From JAOUEA01 sp041287635 (GTDB taxonomy: Bacteria > Actinomycetota > UBA4738 > HRBIN12): a stretch of 64,000 bases of DNA. A model generated the notes under the pieces. That model worked only from the letters and a program-made list of their open reading frames with translations. It made no database searches and was not told the origin of the DNA. Positions 8,104 to 17,143 of the stretch are shown one piece after another; within the stretch, counting starts at the first letter, position 1; each line of letters begins with the position of its first letter. The stretch is taken from positions 1-64,000 of the forward strand of contig JBGGNG010000003.1 in assembly GCA_041287635.1 (NCBI GenBank), read 5' to 3'. The position numbers and the translations under genes were made by a program.

Positions 8104-8736
8104 GTGTACACGATCGATCACGCGGTGTTGGCGGTGTCGGATCTCGACCGAGCGGGAGAGCGTTTGCACCGTGATCTCGGCCTCGCGTCGGTCCCCGGCG
8201 GGGTGCACCCCCGATGGGGGACGGGGAACCGCATCGTGCCCCTCGGTGACAGCTACATCGAGCTCATCGCCGTCGTCGACCACGATGTGGGCAGCTCGAC
8301 CTCGCTGGGTCGGGCGCTGTTGGCGTCGTCTGACGGCGGGCGAGACCGGTGGTTCGCCATCTGCCTGTCGGATACCGAGCTCGAGGTGACGGCCCGACGG
8401 CTCGGGCTGCAGGTGGAGGCCGGCGCCCGCAGACGACCCGACGGGGTCGAGCTCCGGTGGCGCGGCGCAGGCATCGACGACGGGGCTCGCGATTCATGGC
8501 TGCCGTTCTTCATCGCATGGGACGTGCCCGCCGAGCTGCACCCCGGACGCACGGCGATCCGCCACGAGGCCGACGTCACGGGGATCGCGAGCGTGGACAT
8601 CGCGGGCGACCACGTACGCCTGCGCGAGTGGCTCGGACCCGAGGGCGACGGCCTGCCGTTCGACGTGTCCGACGGCGATCCCCAGATCCGAGCTGTGGAC
8701 CTCTCACTCGGGGACGGCACGACGCTCAGCCTCTGA
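8104..8736 (+). CDS. VOC/glyoxalase-like domain protein
   Basis: A 210-residue vicinal-oxygen-chelate superfamily protein, similar to the Glyoxalase_3-type fold. The N-terminal IDHAVLAVSDLDRAGERL supplies the usual first metal His, and GDSYIELIAV supplies the usual Glu. A second half (about 105-210) is more divergent. The start is GTG 8104 behind GAGAGGGACGCG. It is transcribed divergently from the GSDH-like gene. The fold assignment is solid, but neither metal nor reaction can be stated. Confidence 0.78.
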   Translation: MYTIDHAVLAVSDLDRAGERLHRDLGLASVPGGVHPRWGTGNRIVPLGDSYIELIAVVDHDVGSSTSLGRALLASSDGGRDRWFAICLSDTELEVTARRLGLQVEAGARRRPDGVELRWRGAGIDDGARDSWLPFFIAWDVPAELHPGRTAIRHEADVTGIASVDIAGDHVRLREWLGPEGDGLPFDVSDGDPQIRAVDLSLGDGTTLSL

Positions 8737-8753
8737 GGCAACCCGGGCCGGGC

Positions 8754-9488
8754 TCAGTCTGGTCGGTGGCCCACGACGGCACGGAGGCCGACGGGCAGCG
8801 TCTCGTCCCCGAACGCCGGTCCGACGGTCGCCTCCACGCCGTGCTCGGCGAGCAGGACCGGCACGAGCGAGGTGTCGACCATCACGTTGTCGTGCCGCTC
8901 GTCGTCCCGCCGCCAGGAGCCGTCGTCCTCGCGGATGAACGTGGCCATCCGGCGCACGAACCGGTCGGGGGAGGGCACTGAGAACTCGGTCACGATCGCC
9001 CAATCCTCGCCGACCCACCCCCTGCTGGGCTGGTCGATGCGGGTCGCGGCCCACTCGAGGTCGCAGAGGTCGATCGCGAGCACACCGCCTGGCCGCAACG
9101 CGTTCGCGATCGCGATGAGCGCGCGATCGATCGCCTCGGCGTTCGGCAGGTAGCTGAGCGCGTGTCCGACCGAGACGATCGCGTCCGCGCGAGGGATCGG
9201 ATCGTGCGGCAGGGTCAGGAGGCGGATCTCCTCGGCCCCGCCGGCGACCTCTCGGGCGAGATCGAGCATCGCGGGTGAGGCGTCGGTCGCGATCATCCGG
9301 TGGCCGGCGCCGATCAGGTGCCTCGTCAGCAGCCCGCTGCCGCACCCGAGCTCGACGACGAGACCGTCACGCGCCCGGACAGGTTCGAGCAGCGCCAGGA
9401 TGCCCGGTGCGCAGTCGTCGGCATGGAACCCGAACCCCCGATGGTGCACGAGGGCAAGATCGTGCCGGTAGTAGGGCTCGTCGCTCAT
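8754..9488 (-). CDS. Class I SAM-dependent methyltransferase
   Basis: A 244-residue soluble methyltransferase with a Rossmann SAM-binding core at about 40-150. Motif I is VVELGCGSGLLTRHL, motif II includes ATDASPAML, and the post-motif region has LRPGGVLAID. Ribosome site GAGGGACCC precedes ATG 9488. It is the last gene of the minus-strand transsulfuration run, 19 nt after the cystathionine lyase gene, so co-transcription is likely. The acceptor is unknown. A methylation step linked to sulfur amino acids is possible but not shown by sequence. Confidence 0.82.
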   Translation of the reverse strand: MSDEPYYRHDLALVHHRGFGFHADDCAPGILALLEPVRARDGLVVELGCGSGLLTRHLIGAGHRMIATDASPAMLDLAREVAGGAEEIRLLTLPHDPIPRADAIVSVGHALSYLPNAEAIDRALIAIANALRPGGVLAIDLCDLEWAATRIDQPSRGWVGEDWAIVTEFSVPSPDRFVRRMATFIREDDGSWRRDDERHDNVMVDTSLVPVLLAEHGVEATVGPAFGDETLPVGLRAVVGHRPD

Positions 9489-9506
9489 GGGTCCCTCGGC
9501 GGCACG

Positions 9507-9525
9507 CTCACGGTTGGCCCGTGAG
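9507..9525 (-). terminator. Weak hairpin at the end of the cystathionine lyase gene
   Basis: CTCACGG, a 5-nt loop, and CCGTGAG form a 7-bp stem overlapping the stop codon at 9508. No U-run follows. It could be a chance inverted repeat or a translational-end structure rather than a terminator. Confidence 0.2.
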
Positions 9526-10668
9526 GGCCCGGTCGAGGTCCTCGATCAGGTCGTCGGGGTGCTCGATGCCCACGGAGAGACGCACGAGGTCGCCCGGCAC
9601 CTCGAGGGGCGACCCGGCCACGCTCGCGTGGGTCATCGGCCCGGGCACCTCGATCAGCGACTCGACCCCACCGAGCGATTCCGCCAGGAAGAACAGCTCG
9701 GTTCGCTGGGCGACGGCGAGGGCGCGTTCGGGGCTCGCCACCCGGAACGACACCATGCCGCCGAAATCCGCCATCTGGCGGGTGGCGACCTCGTGTCCGG
9801 GATGATCCTCGAGTCCCGGGTAGAACACCCGGGTGACGGCAGGGCTGGTCCGCAGGTACCCGGCGATCGCCCTGGCCCCGGCGCAGTGGGCTCGCATCCG
9901 CACGGCGAGCGTCTTCAGGCCGCGCAGGGCGAGGTAGCTGTCCATCGGCCCGGGCACGGCTCCCACCGCGTTCACGAGGAAGCCGAGCCGCTCGATCCAT
10001 TCCTCGTCGCTCGTCACGATCGCGCCGCCGATCAGGTCGGAGTGGCCACCCACGTACTTCGTCACGCTGTGCACGACGGCATCGGCGCCGAGGGCGAGCG
10101 GCCGCTGCAGGGCGGGCGTGGCGAACGTGTTGTCCACCACCACGCGGATACCGTGCTCGTGAGCGACCGCGCTGACCGCCCCGATGTCGACGATCTTGAG
10201 CAGCGGGTTCGACGGGGTTTCGATCCAGACGAGCTTCGTGGCAGGCGTCAGCGACGACGAGAGCGCGCCGAGGTCACCGAGATCGACGGTCGAGAACGAG
10301 AGCCCCCAGTCGCCCAGCACCTTCGACAACAGTCGGTACGTCCCCCCGTAGACATCGTCGGCGAGCACCACGTGGTCGCCGGGGCGAAGGGTCAGCAGCA
10401 ACGTGGTCTCGGCCCCGAGCCCGCTTGAGAACGCGAAGCCTCGCGCCCCATCCTCGAGCGAGGCGAGGGCTTGCTGGAAAGCCTCCCTCGTGGGGTTCCC
10501 CCCGCGCGCGTAGTCCCAGACCTTCGGGGAACCGACCTCGGGTTGTGCGTACGTCGAGGTCTGGTAGATGGGCACGTTCACCGCGCCGTACGGGGCGTCT
10601 GGATCCTGACCCGCATGGATCGCCCTCGTCTCGAATCGACGTCGATCGTCGGCGTCTTCGTCATGCAT
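9508..10668 (-). CDS. Trans-sulfuration PLP enzyme (cystathionine gamma-lyase/synthase)
   Basis: A 386-residue Cys/Met-metabolism PLP enzyme. The PLP lysine lies in HSVTKYVGGHSD, with the family motifs SSGLGAETTLL, DDVYGGTYR and VWIETPSNP ahead of it. It would cleave cystathionine to cysteine, 2-oxobutyrate and ammonia, or condense O-acyl-homoserine with cysteine; the residues visible here do not separate the two. The partner cystathionine beta-synthase two genes upstream favours the lyase role in reverse transsulfuration. ATG 10668 has an excellent AGGAGGGTG site 6 nt upstream and is preferred over a start 13 codons earlier. Confidence 0.9.
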   Translation of the reverse strand: MHDEDADDRRRFETRAIHAGQDPDAPYGAVNVPIYQTSTYAQPEVGSPKVWDYARGGNPTREAFQQALASLEDGARGFAFSSGLGAETTLLLTLRPGDHVVLADDVYGGTYRLLSKVLGDWGLSFSTVDLGDLGALSSSLTPATKLVWIETPSNPLLKIVDIGAVSAVAHEHGIRVVVDNTFATPALQRPLALGADAVVHSVTKYVGGHSDLIGGAIVTSDEEWIERLGFLVNAVGAVPGPMDSYLALRGLKTLAVRMRAHCAGARAIAGYLRTSPAVTRVFYPGLEDHPGHEVATRQMADFGGMVSFRVASPERALAVAQRTELFFLAESLGGVESLIEVPGPMTHASVAGSPLEVPGDLVRLSVGIEHPDDLIEDLDRALTGQP

Positions 10669-10679
10669 CGGCACCCTCC

Positions 10680-11519
10680 TCATCGCATCTCCGGCGGCGG
10701 CTTCCACCCGCGGGCCGCGAGCTCCTCGAGCGCCTCGGCGCCCTCACGGGCGCGCTTCCACAGCATGGCCTTGCGCTTCGCATCGTGACCGGGGGCGAAC
10801 TCCCCGCGGACGAGCCGGTCGCAGGCCGGGTCACCGCATGCGCAGTAGGTGAACAGGGGATCCGCCGCGCGCGGCGCGGCCGTGCCCGGGCGGTACGGCG
10901 TGGCCGGCAGCGCTGCCGACGGCACCACGATCACGCCCTCTCGCGGATCGCCGGGAGCGAATCGCCTTCCGTCGAGGGCATACAGCCCTGTGAGTGCGGC
11001 GAGGGCAGCGTCGACGCGATCGGCGGATCCGAGCTCGTCGGTGCGCACGCCTTGGGCCCGGAGCACGGCCGTGCGCCAGACGTGCTTGCGCGTCCCCCTC
11101 GGGGGGAGGCAGCCCGCCAGCACGACCGCGGTCGCATGTGGGAAGACCTCGAGGGCCTTCCCCTCGGGGCTGCCGGCCGAATACGTCGGGAACCCGGCCG
11201 CCGCCGCCTGCACGAACACGTCGAAGCCGACCTCCATCCACGCGAAGAATCGATTGCCCCTGCCGTGCGCCTCGCTGGGGGTGTTGAACGACGAGATGTT
11301 GAGGGCCGCCAGCTGGCGCTCGGTGAGTCGAGAGCGCCCCGATGGTGCCCAACGCGGCGGGGAGTCGATCGCGACGACGTCGGGCCGCAGGTCGCGGATC
11401 ACGTGCTCTACGTCACGGACGTGCACGCGTGACGAGACGTGCAGGGGCACGCGGCGCTCGTCGAGCAGCACGATGTCGAGGCCTTTGCCGACGCCGACGT
11501 CGATGCCCAGCGACCGCAC
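10680..11519 (-). CDS. DUF429-domain protein with C-terminal Cys-rich tail
   Basis: A 279-residue protein. Residues about 1-210 match DUF429, a predicted RNase-H-fold domain: an N-terminal LGIDVGVGKG strand, DVVAIDSPP, and NRFFAWMEVG. The last 60 residues hold CACGDPACDR followed by FAPGHDAKRKAMLWKRA, a zinc-ribbon-like module seen at the tails of various proteins. GTG 11519 is chosen because it follows the upstream stop by 8 nt and starts the homologous region; the open frame upstream is only the antisense of the CBS gene. It sits between two transsulfuration enzymes. The function is unknown; a nucleic-acid role is only a fold-based guess. Confidence 0.72.
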   Translation of the reverse strand: MRSLGIDVGVGKGLDIVLLDERRVPLHVSSRVHVRDVEHVIRDLRPDVVAIDSPPRWAPSGRSRLTERQLAALNISSFNTPSEAHGRGNRFFAWMEVGFDVFVQAAAAGFPTYSAGSPEGKALEVFPHATAVVLAGCLPPRGTRKHVWRTAVLRAQGVRTDELGSADRVDAALAALTGLYALDGRRFAPGDPREGVIVVPSAALPATPYRPGTAAPRAADPLFTYCACGDPACDRLVRGEFAPGHDAKRKAMLWKRAREGAEALEELAARGWKPPPEMR

Positions 11520-11527
11520 CGCAGCCG

Positions 11528-12901
11528 CTACCGCTGCGCCCGGCGATGGGCGATGAAGTCGAGAAGGTCGCTCCGTGTGAGGACGCCGAGCACCTGGCCG
11601 GCCTTCGCGACGAGCACCGCGGGCGCCTGCTCGAGCTGAGCGAAGGCCGTCTCGATCGGTTGGTCCCACTCCACGAACGGGATCGGCGGCGCCATGACCT
11701 CGGCGACGTCGGCCTGCAGCGCGTCGGGATCGCGGAAGACCCGCTCGAGCAGCTCGCGGTCTCGGATCGATCCCACGAACTGCGTGACGTCGGCCGACTC
11801 CTCGCGCACGACGGGCGCCTGAGAGATCGAGCTCGCCTGCAGCACGTCGACCGCCTGCCGCACCTTGTCGTGTGCGTTCACGGTGATCAGGGGCGGCAGC
11901 TCGGCGCCCTTGGACGAGAGCACCTGCTCCACGGTCGTCACCTCGGGCCCCTCGAGGAACCCGTACTGGCGCATCCAGCCGTCGGAGTACAGCTTCGAAA
12001 GGTAGTTGCGACCGGTATCGGGCAACAGGACGACGATCGTGGTGTCGTCGCCGTAGTCCCGCGCGACCTCGAGCGCCGCGTAGATCGCTGAACCGCATGA
12101 GCCGCCGACGAGGATGCCTTCCTGTCGCGTCACGGCCCGGGCCATGAGGAAGGCGTCCCGGTCGGGCACCCGGACCCAGCGGTCGACGACGTCGGGATCG
12201 AACGTCTCCGGGAAGAAGTCCTCGCCGATGCCCTCGGTGAGGTATGGGCGTGGCTCGTCGCCCGTGTACACCGAGCCCTCGGTGTCGGCGCCCACGATCA
12301 CGATGTCGGGGTTCTGCGACTTCAGGAAGCGTCCGACACCGGTGACCGTGCCCCCTGTGCCGACCCCTGCGACGAAGACGTCGATGCGTCCGTCCGTCTG
12401 GTCCCAGATCTCCGGACCGGTCGTCTCGAAGTGCGTGGCCGGATTCTCCTGATTGAAGTACTGGTTCGGCTGGAACGCGCCGGGGATCTCGTCGGCGAGT
12501 CGGGACGCGACCGAGTAGTACGACTCCGGCGACTCCCGTGGCACGGCGGTCGGCGTGATGATCACCTCGGCGCCGTACGCCCGCAGCAGCGAGATCTTCT
12601 CCTGGCTCATCTTGTCGGGCATCACGAAGATGCAGCGGTATCCGCGGATCGCCGCCGCGATCGCGAGCCCGTGCCCGGTGTTGCCCGATGTGGGTTCGAC
12701 GATCGTGCCACCGGGGCGCAGCGTGCCCGACCGTTCGGCTGCCTCGATCATGCGGATGCCGATGCGGTCCTTCACCGACCCGCCCGGGTTCAGCATCTCG
12801 ACCTTGGCCAATATCGTCGGGCGCAGCCCGCGCGTGACCGACCGCAGGCGCACGAGGGGGGTATCCCCCATCGCGTCGAGGAACGTATCGAGCACCCGCA
12901 T
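11528..12901 (-). CDS. cbs: Cystathionine beta-synthase with CBS domain pair
   Basis: A 457-residue PLP enzyme that joins serine (or O-acetylserine) and homocysteine to cystathionine, the first step of reverse transsulfuration. The catalytic domain spans about 1-320, with PLP lysine in NPGGSVKDRIG and phosphate-binding EPTSGNTGHG plus GVGTGGTVTGVG. Residues about 335-457 form two CBS motifs, the usual regulatory Bateman module. The ATG at 12901 follows AAGGGGGGTCGG. It leads a run into the DUF429 gene, cystathionine lyase and methyltransferase. The CBS-domain architecture separates it from plain cysteine synthase (CysK). Confidence 0.9.
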   Translation of the reverse strand: MRVLDTFLDAMGDTPLVRLRSVTRGLRPTILAKVEMLNPGGSVKDRIGIRMIEAAERSGTLRPGGTIVEPTSGNTGHGLAIAAAIRGYRCIFVMPDKMSQEKISLLRAYGAEVIITPTAVPRESPESYYSVASRLADEIPGAFQPNQYFNQENPATHFETTGPEIWDQTDGRIDVFVAGVGTGGTVTGVGRFLKSQNPDIVIVGADTEGSVYTGDEPRPYLTEGIGEDFFPETFDPDVVDRWVRVPDRDAFLMARAVTRQEGILVGGSCGSAIYAALEVARDYGDDTTIVVLLPDTGRNYLSKLYSDGWMRQYGFLEGPEVTTVEQVLSSKGAELPPLITVNAHDKVRQAVDVLQASSISQAPVVREESADVTQFVGSIRDRELLERVFRDPDALQADVAEVMAPPIPFVEWDQPIETAFAQLEQAPAVLVAKAGQVLGVLTRSDLLDFIAHRRAQR

Positions 12902-13127
12902 CGAACCGACCCCCCTTGCGCAGTAGGTGCGGCTATCGTGCCACGCGGGACCGACCTGCGTCCGCGCGCCCTCGTTCATGCCTCGCCGGGATGCTCGGAC
13001 ATGCTTCACCTCGCGGGATAAAGTGCCGAATCCATGAACCGACGCACGCGGCGACGCCCATGACCCACCGGAACGCGCCGCCGATGACCGATGGTCGCGC
13101 GGGGGCGCGCGGGATGAGGACGATGGT

Positions 13128-14120
13128 GTGAACGAGGGCAACCGCATCGACGAGGACGAGATCGAGACCGCCGCCGAGGGCAATGGTGGCGGCGAGAGCT
13201 TGCTCGTCGTCGACGATGATCCTTTCATCGCCAGGCTGCTCGAGATCGAGCTGCGTGCTGCCGGTTACGACGTGCGCGTCGCCGCCGACGGCGCGCTGGC
13301 GCTCGAAGCGGCTCGGGAACGGCGCCCCGATCTCGTGCTCGCCGACGTGATGATGCCGAACATGGACGGCTTCGAGCTGACCCGTCGTCTCCGGCAGGAT
13401 CCGAGCACGGCCACCGTCTCGGTGATCATGCTCACCGCTCGAGGGCTCTCCGCCGACAAGCTGGAGGGCTTCGCGATCGGCGCCGACGACTACATCGTCA
13501 AGCCGTTCGACACCCCGGAGCTCCTCGCGCGCATCCGGGGCGTGCTGCGCCGCTCGCGCGATACGCGCACACAGTCGCCGCTCACCGGACTGCCCGGCAA
13601 CGTCCGTATCGAGGAGGAGATCGACGCCCGCCTCGCGCGTTCGGACCCGTTCGCGATCCTCTACGCCGACCTCGACAACTTCAAGGCGTACAACGACCAC
13701 TACGGGTTCATGCGGGGCGACGAGGTGATCCAATCGTCGGCACGGTTGATCGGCGAGGCGGCCCGCGGGGCGTCCGACGGCGCGGCATTCGTCGGTCACG
13801 TCGGCGGTGACGACTTCGTGGTGGTGGTCGCTCCCGAGCGGGCGGAGGTGGCCGCGAACGCGATCGTGGCGGCTTTCGACGAGGCGGCGCCCGGCTTCTT
13901 CGACGAGACCGACCGCGAACGCGGCTTCATCGAGGTCACGAACCGTAGGGGCGAGTTGCAGCGGTTCGGTGTTCTGACCCTGTCGATCGGTATCGCGACC
14001 ACGGCCAAACGGGCCTTCCAGCACTACGCCGAGGCAGTCGCCGTTGCGACCGAGATGAAGCAGTACACGAAGGGGTCGGAGACCTCGTCGTGGGCTGTGG
14101 ACCGCCGCGCCGGCGAGTAG
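13128..14120 (+). CDS. Response regulator with GGDDF-type diguanylate cyclase domain
   Basis: A 330-residue two-domain response regulator. The receiver at about 22-140 has the acidic pair VVDDD, phospho-acceptor Asp73 (LADVMMPNMDG) and the lysine in DDYIVKPFD. The GGDEF-family domain (about 150-330) belongs to the TGLPGN/DNFKAYND subgroup, and its signature reads GGDDF at 226-230 instead of GGDEF. The C-terminal DRRxGE-type end matches that subgroup. It would make c-di-GMP if the Asp for Glu exchange is tolerated. GTG 13128 follows GAGGACGATGG. It runs convergent with an EAL-bearing regulator whose stop lies 16 nt away. Confidence 0.87.
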   Translation: MNEGNRIDEDEIETAAEGNGGGESLLVVDDDPFIARLLEIELRAAGYDVRVAADGALALEAARERRPDLVLADVMMPNMDGFELTRRLRQDPSTATVSVIMLTARGLSADKLEGFAIGADDYIVKPFDTPELLARIRGVLRRSRDTRTQSPLTGLPGNVRIEEEIDARLARSDPFAILYADLDNFKAYNDHYGFMRGDEVIQSSARLIGEAARGASDGAAFVGHVGGDDFVVVVAPERAEVAANAIVAAFDEAAPGFFDETDRERGFIEVTNRRGELQRFGVLTLSIGIATTAKRAFQHYAEAVAVATEMKQYTKGSETSSWAVDRRAGE

Positions 14121-14135
14121 TTCCCGGGCGAGCGA

Positions 14136-15341
14136 TCAGGGAAGCGGCCCGGGCTCCGCGAGGAAGAACCCTTGCCCGTAGCCCACGCCCAGCTCGCGCA
14201 GCGTCGCGAGCTCGCCCGCCGTCTCGATGCCCTCGGCGACGAGCGAGAACCCCATCTCCACGGCGAACGAGACGAGCGCCGTCGCGAGCGCCCGCTTCGC
14301 GCGGTCAGTGTCGATGTCGCGGGTGAGGCTCATGTCGAGCTTCACGATGTCGGGCGCGATGCGCACCGTGTGTCGCAGGCTCGCGAAGCCCGCGCCGGCG
14401 TCATCGATCGCCACCCTCGCTCCCCGAGCCCGCAGCGGGGCGAGCGCATCGACGAGGTCGTCGTAGTCCTCGACCGCCTCGTGCTCGGTGATCTCGAGCA
14501 CCAGCCGATCGGCGAGTGGCTCGATGAGCGTGGCCAGATCGGTCGAGACGGCGGCGCGATGCGAGCAGTTCACGGCGAGGTAGACGCCGGGGTCCATCTT
14601 CGGTACCGCGCGCAAAGCGTGCGTCAAGGTGGTCAGCTCCAGCTGCACGCCGAGCGCCAGTGACACCGCCTCGGCGAACCACTCGTTCGGTGGCCGGGGC
14701 GGAGGCGTGGAGAAGCGCGCGAGCGCTTCGAGTCCCACCGTGGCGCCGGTCGTGAGGTCGACGATCGGCTGGAACGCCATCGAGACGCCATCGCCGTCGA
14801 CGAACCGCTGGATCTCGGCACGGCGTGCGTCGAGCTGTTCGCGCTCGTCATCCTCGCGGCGCAGCTGCTTCGTGAGCTCCGACACGATGCCGGCGATCAC
14901 CTCGGTCGACAGGCTCGCGCCGCCCGCCATCACCTTCTGGATCGAGCCGACGATCTCCTCGCCGCCGGTCCCCTTCACGAGGTAGCCGACCGCGCCTGCC
15001 CGGAGCATCTCGAGGACCGTCGGCCGGTCCTCGAAGGCCGAGAGCGCGATCACGCGGGTGTCGGGGGAGCACCGGGCGATCTCACGCGCCGCCCGGGCGC
15101 CGCCGCCGGCCGGCATCGAGACGTCGACGAGCGCGACGTCGGGCCGCTCGTCGTTCGCGAGGGCGATCGCTTCGTCGGCGTCGCCCGCCGTGCCGATCAG
15201 CGTCAGGTCGTCCTCGTGCTCGAGCAGGTCGGCGAGGGCGCCCCGCAGCGCCGGTTCGTCGTCGGCGATCAGCACACGGATCTGCTCGGTCACGAGCCCG
15301 CCGGCGCCGCCGGCATCGTAGGGGGAAGTTCCGACGGCCAT
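14136..15341 (-). CDS. Response regulator with EAL c-di-GMP phosphodiesterase domain
   Basis: A 401-residue NarL-like receiver joined to an EAL domain. The receiver has IADDEPAL, the phospho-acceptor in VALVDVSMPAGGG and the lysine in GYLVKGTG. The EAL domain shows GLEALAR, VNCS, the loop Glu in ITEHEA, IDDAGAG (in place of the common DDFGTG), VKLDMSL, VAEGIE and GQGFFLAEP, so the metal and catalytic set is largely intact. It should open c-di-GMP to pGpG. ATG 15341 is preferred because TAGCGT lies 7 nt upstream, but GTG 15293 is also possible. The convergent GGDDF regulator suggests a paired synthesis/breakdown circuit. Confidence 0.85.
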   Translation of the reverse strand: MAVGTSPYDAGGAGGLVTEQIRVLIADDEPALRGALADLLEHEDDLTLIGTAGDADEAIALANDERPDVALVDVSMPAGGGARAAREIARCSPDTRVIALSAFEDRPTVLEMLRAGAVGYLVKGTGGEEIVGSIQKVMAGGASLSTEVIAGIVSELTKQLRREDDEREQLDARRAEIQRFVDGDGVSMAFQPIVDLTTGATVGLEALARFSTPPPRPPNEWFAEAVSLALGVQLELTTLTHALRAVPKMDPGVYLAVNCSHRAAVSTDLATLIEPLADRLVLEITEHEAVEDYDDLVDALAPLRARGARVAIDDAGAGFASLRHTVRIAPDIVKLDMSLTRDIDTDRAKRALATALVSFAVEMGFSLVAEGIETAGELATLRELGVGYGQGFFLAEPGPLP

Positions 15342-15348
15342 CGGGGGG

Positions 15349-15354
15349 ACGCTA
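15349..15354 (-). promoter_or_regulatory. Leaderless -10 hexamer for RR-EAL gene
   Basis: TAGCGT on the minus strand is 7 nt before ATG 15341 and decides that start over an upstream TTG. Confidence 0.4.
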
Positions 15355-15432
15355 CCCGGCCTGAACGGGCCACTCAAGCATCTCGGTCACGGAGTCAGCG
15401 TCGGAACACGGCGAGGGAGCATGCCGTCGCAG

Positions 15433-15438
15433 TAGCAT
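15433..15438 (+). promoter_or_regulatory. Candidate -10 for the hutU operon
   Basis: TAGCAT lies about 40 nt before the hutU ATG, leaving a leader with the GTGGAGGGGACG ribosome site. No obvious HutC-type operator was found. Confidence 0.35.
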
Positions 15439-15478
15439 CGCGCCGGGAAGACAGCCGCCGTGCCGTGGAGGGGACGCG

Positions 15479-17143
15479 ATGACCGGTCGAGAGATCCGTG
15501 CGCCACGTGGCGGCGATCTGTCGTGCCGTTCCTGGCCGCAGGAAGCGGCGATGCGCATGTTGATGAACAACCTTGACCCCGAGGTGGCCGAGCGGCCCCA
15601 GGACCTGGTCGTGTACGGCGGCACCGGCAAGGCCGCCCGCAGTTGGGAGGCGTTCGACGCGATCGTGCGCACGCTCCGGACGCTGGCCGACGACGAGACC
15701 CTGCTCGTGCAGTCGGGCAAGCCGGTCGCGGTCTTCCGCACCCACGACATGGCCCCTCGAGTGCTGATCTCGAACTCGATGCTCGTGCCCAAGTGGGCCG
15801 ACTGGGAGACGTTCCGGGCGCTCGAGGCGCAGGGGCTCACGATGTACGGGCAGATGACGGCGGGGTCGTGGATCTACATCGGTACCCAGGGCATCCTGCA
15901 GGGCACGTACGAGACACTCGCCGAGTGTGCTCATCAGCACTTCGGCGGGTCGCTCGCCGGCACCGTGACGCTCACGGGCGGCCTCGGCGGCATGGGCGGC
16001 GCGCAACCGCTCGCGGTCACGATGAACGACGGTGTCGCGCTCTGCATCGAGGTCGATCCAGCTCGCATCGAGCGACGGATCTCGACCCGCTACCTCGATC
16101 GTCAGACCGGCGATCTCGATGAAGCGCTGCGGTGGGCCGACGAGGCCAAGGCCGCGCGCGACGCGGTGTCGATCGGGCTCGTGGGCAACTGCGCCGAGGT
16201 GGTGCCCGAACTCGTCGCCCGCGGCTGGCAGCCCGACGTCGTCACCGACCAGACCTCTGCCCACGACCCGCTCGGCGGCTACGTGCCCGCTGCGCTTTCG
16301 CTCGCCGAGGCCGCTGAGCTCCGCGAGCGAAACCCCGGCGAGTACGTGCGCCGTGCGGAGGCATCGATGGCCGCCCACGTCGAGGCGATCGTGGCCCTCG
16401 CAGCCCGCGGAGGGATCGCGTTCGACTATGGGAACAACCTGCGCGCAGGTGCGGAAGCCGGCGGGCTTCCGCACGGCGTCGCGTTCAGCTACCCCGGGTT
16501 CGTGCCGGCGTTCGTGCGGCCGCTGTTCTGTGAGGGCAAGGGTCCGTTCCGGTGGGCGGCGCTCTCGGGCGACCCGGCCGACATCGCCGCGACCGACGCC
16601 GCCGTGGTCGAGCTGTTCCCCGACGACGACCGCCTGCAACGATGGCTGCACCTCGCGTCCGAACGGGTGGCATACCAGGGGCTGCCCGCCCGCATCTGTT
16701 GGCTGGGCTACGGCGAGCGCGACCGCGCAGGGACACGGTTCAACGAGCTCGTCGCCTCGGGCGCCGTGAGTGCCCCGATCGTGATCGGGCGCGACCACCT
16801 CGACGCCGGTAGCGTCGCGAGCCCGAACCGCGAGACCGAGGCGATGCGCGACGGGTCCGACGCGGTCGCCGACTGGCCGATCCTGAACGCCCTCGTGAAC
16901 ACGGCCGCGGGCGCTCACTGGGTGAGCGTGCACCACGGGGGCGGCGTGGGCATCGGCTCCTCGATCCACGCCGGCATGGTCGTCGTGGCCGATGGCACGG
17001 CGAACGCTGCCGAGCGCCTCGAGCGGGTGCTCACCTCGGATCCCGGCATGGGTGTGGTCCGCCACGTGGACGCGGGATACGAGCGGGCGATCGAGGTCGC
17101 CGACGATCGCGGAGTGCGCGTGCCGATGCAGGAGGCCGAGTGA
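15479..17143 (+). CDS. hutU: Urocanate hydratase
   Basis: A 554-residue urocanase that converts urocanate to 4-imidazolone-5-propionate, the second step of histidine breakdown, using tightly bound NAD+. The family motifs VVYGGTGKAAR near the N-terminus, GGLGGMGGAQP mid-protein and the active-site ICWLGYGERD with Cys407 are all present. The length matches the family. A strong GTGGAGGGGACG site precedes the ATG. It is the first gene of a three-gene operon; the peptidase E-like gene begins within its stop codon and hutH follows in the same style. hutI is encoded convergently just beyond. No hutG or hutF is in the window. Confidence 0.95.
   Translation: MTGREIRAPRGGDLSCRSWPQEAAMRMLMNNLDPEVAERPQDLVVYGGTGKAARSWEAFDAIVRTLRTLADDETLLVQSGKPVAVFRTHDMAPRVLISNSMLVPKWADWETFRALEAQGLTMYGQMTAGSWIYIGTQGILQGTYETLAECAHQHFGGSLAGTVTLTGGLGGMGGAQPLAVTMNDGVALCIEVDPARIERRISTRYLDRQTGDLDEALRWADEAKAARDAVSIGLVGNCAEVVPELVARGWQPDVVTDQTSAHDPLGGYVPAALSLAEAAELRERNPGEYVRRAEASMAAHVEAIVALAARGGIAFDYGNNLRAGAEAGGLPHGVAFSYPGFVPAFVRPLFCEGKGPFRWAALSGDPADIAATDAAVVELFPDDDRLQRWLHLASERVAYQGLPARICWLGYGERDRAGTRFNELVASGAVSAPIVIGRDHLDAGSVASPNRETEAMRDGSDAVADWPILNALVNTAAGAHWVSVHHGGGVGIGSSIHAGMVVVADGTANAAERLERVLTSDPGMGVVRHVDAGYERAIEVADDRGVRVPMQEAE

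Noticed and set aside
12902..13127. Gap between cbs and the GGDDF regulator examined for a hidden small gene or RNA
   Set aside because: No supported reading frame or stable hairpin; only possible leader and promoter sequence.
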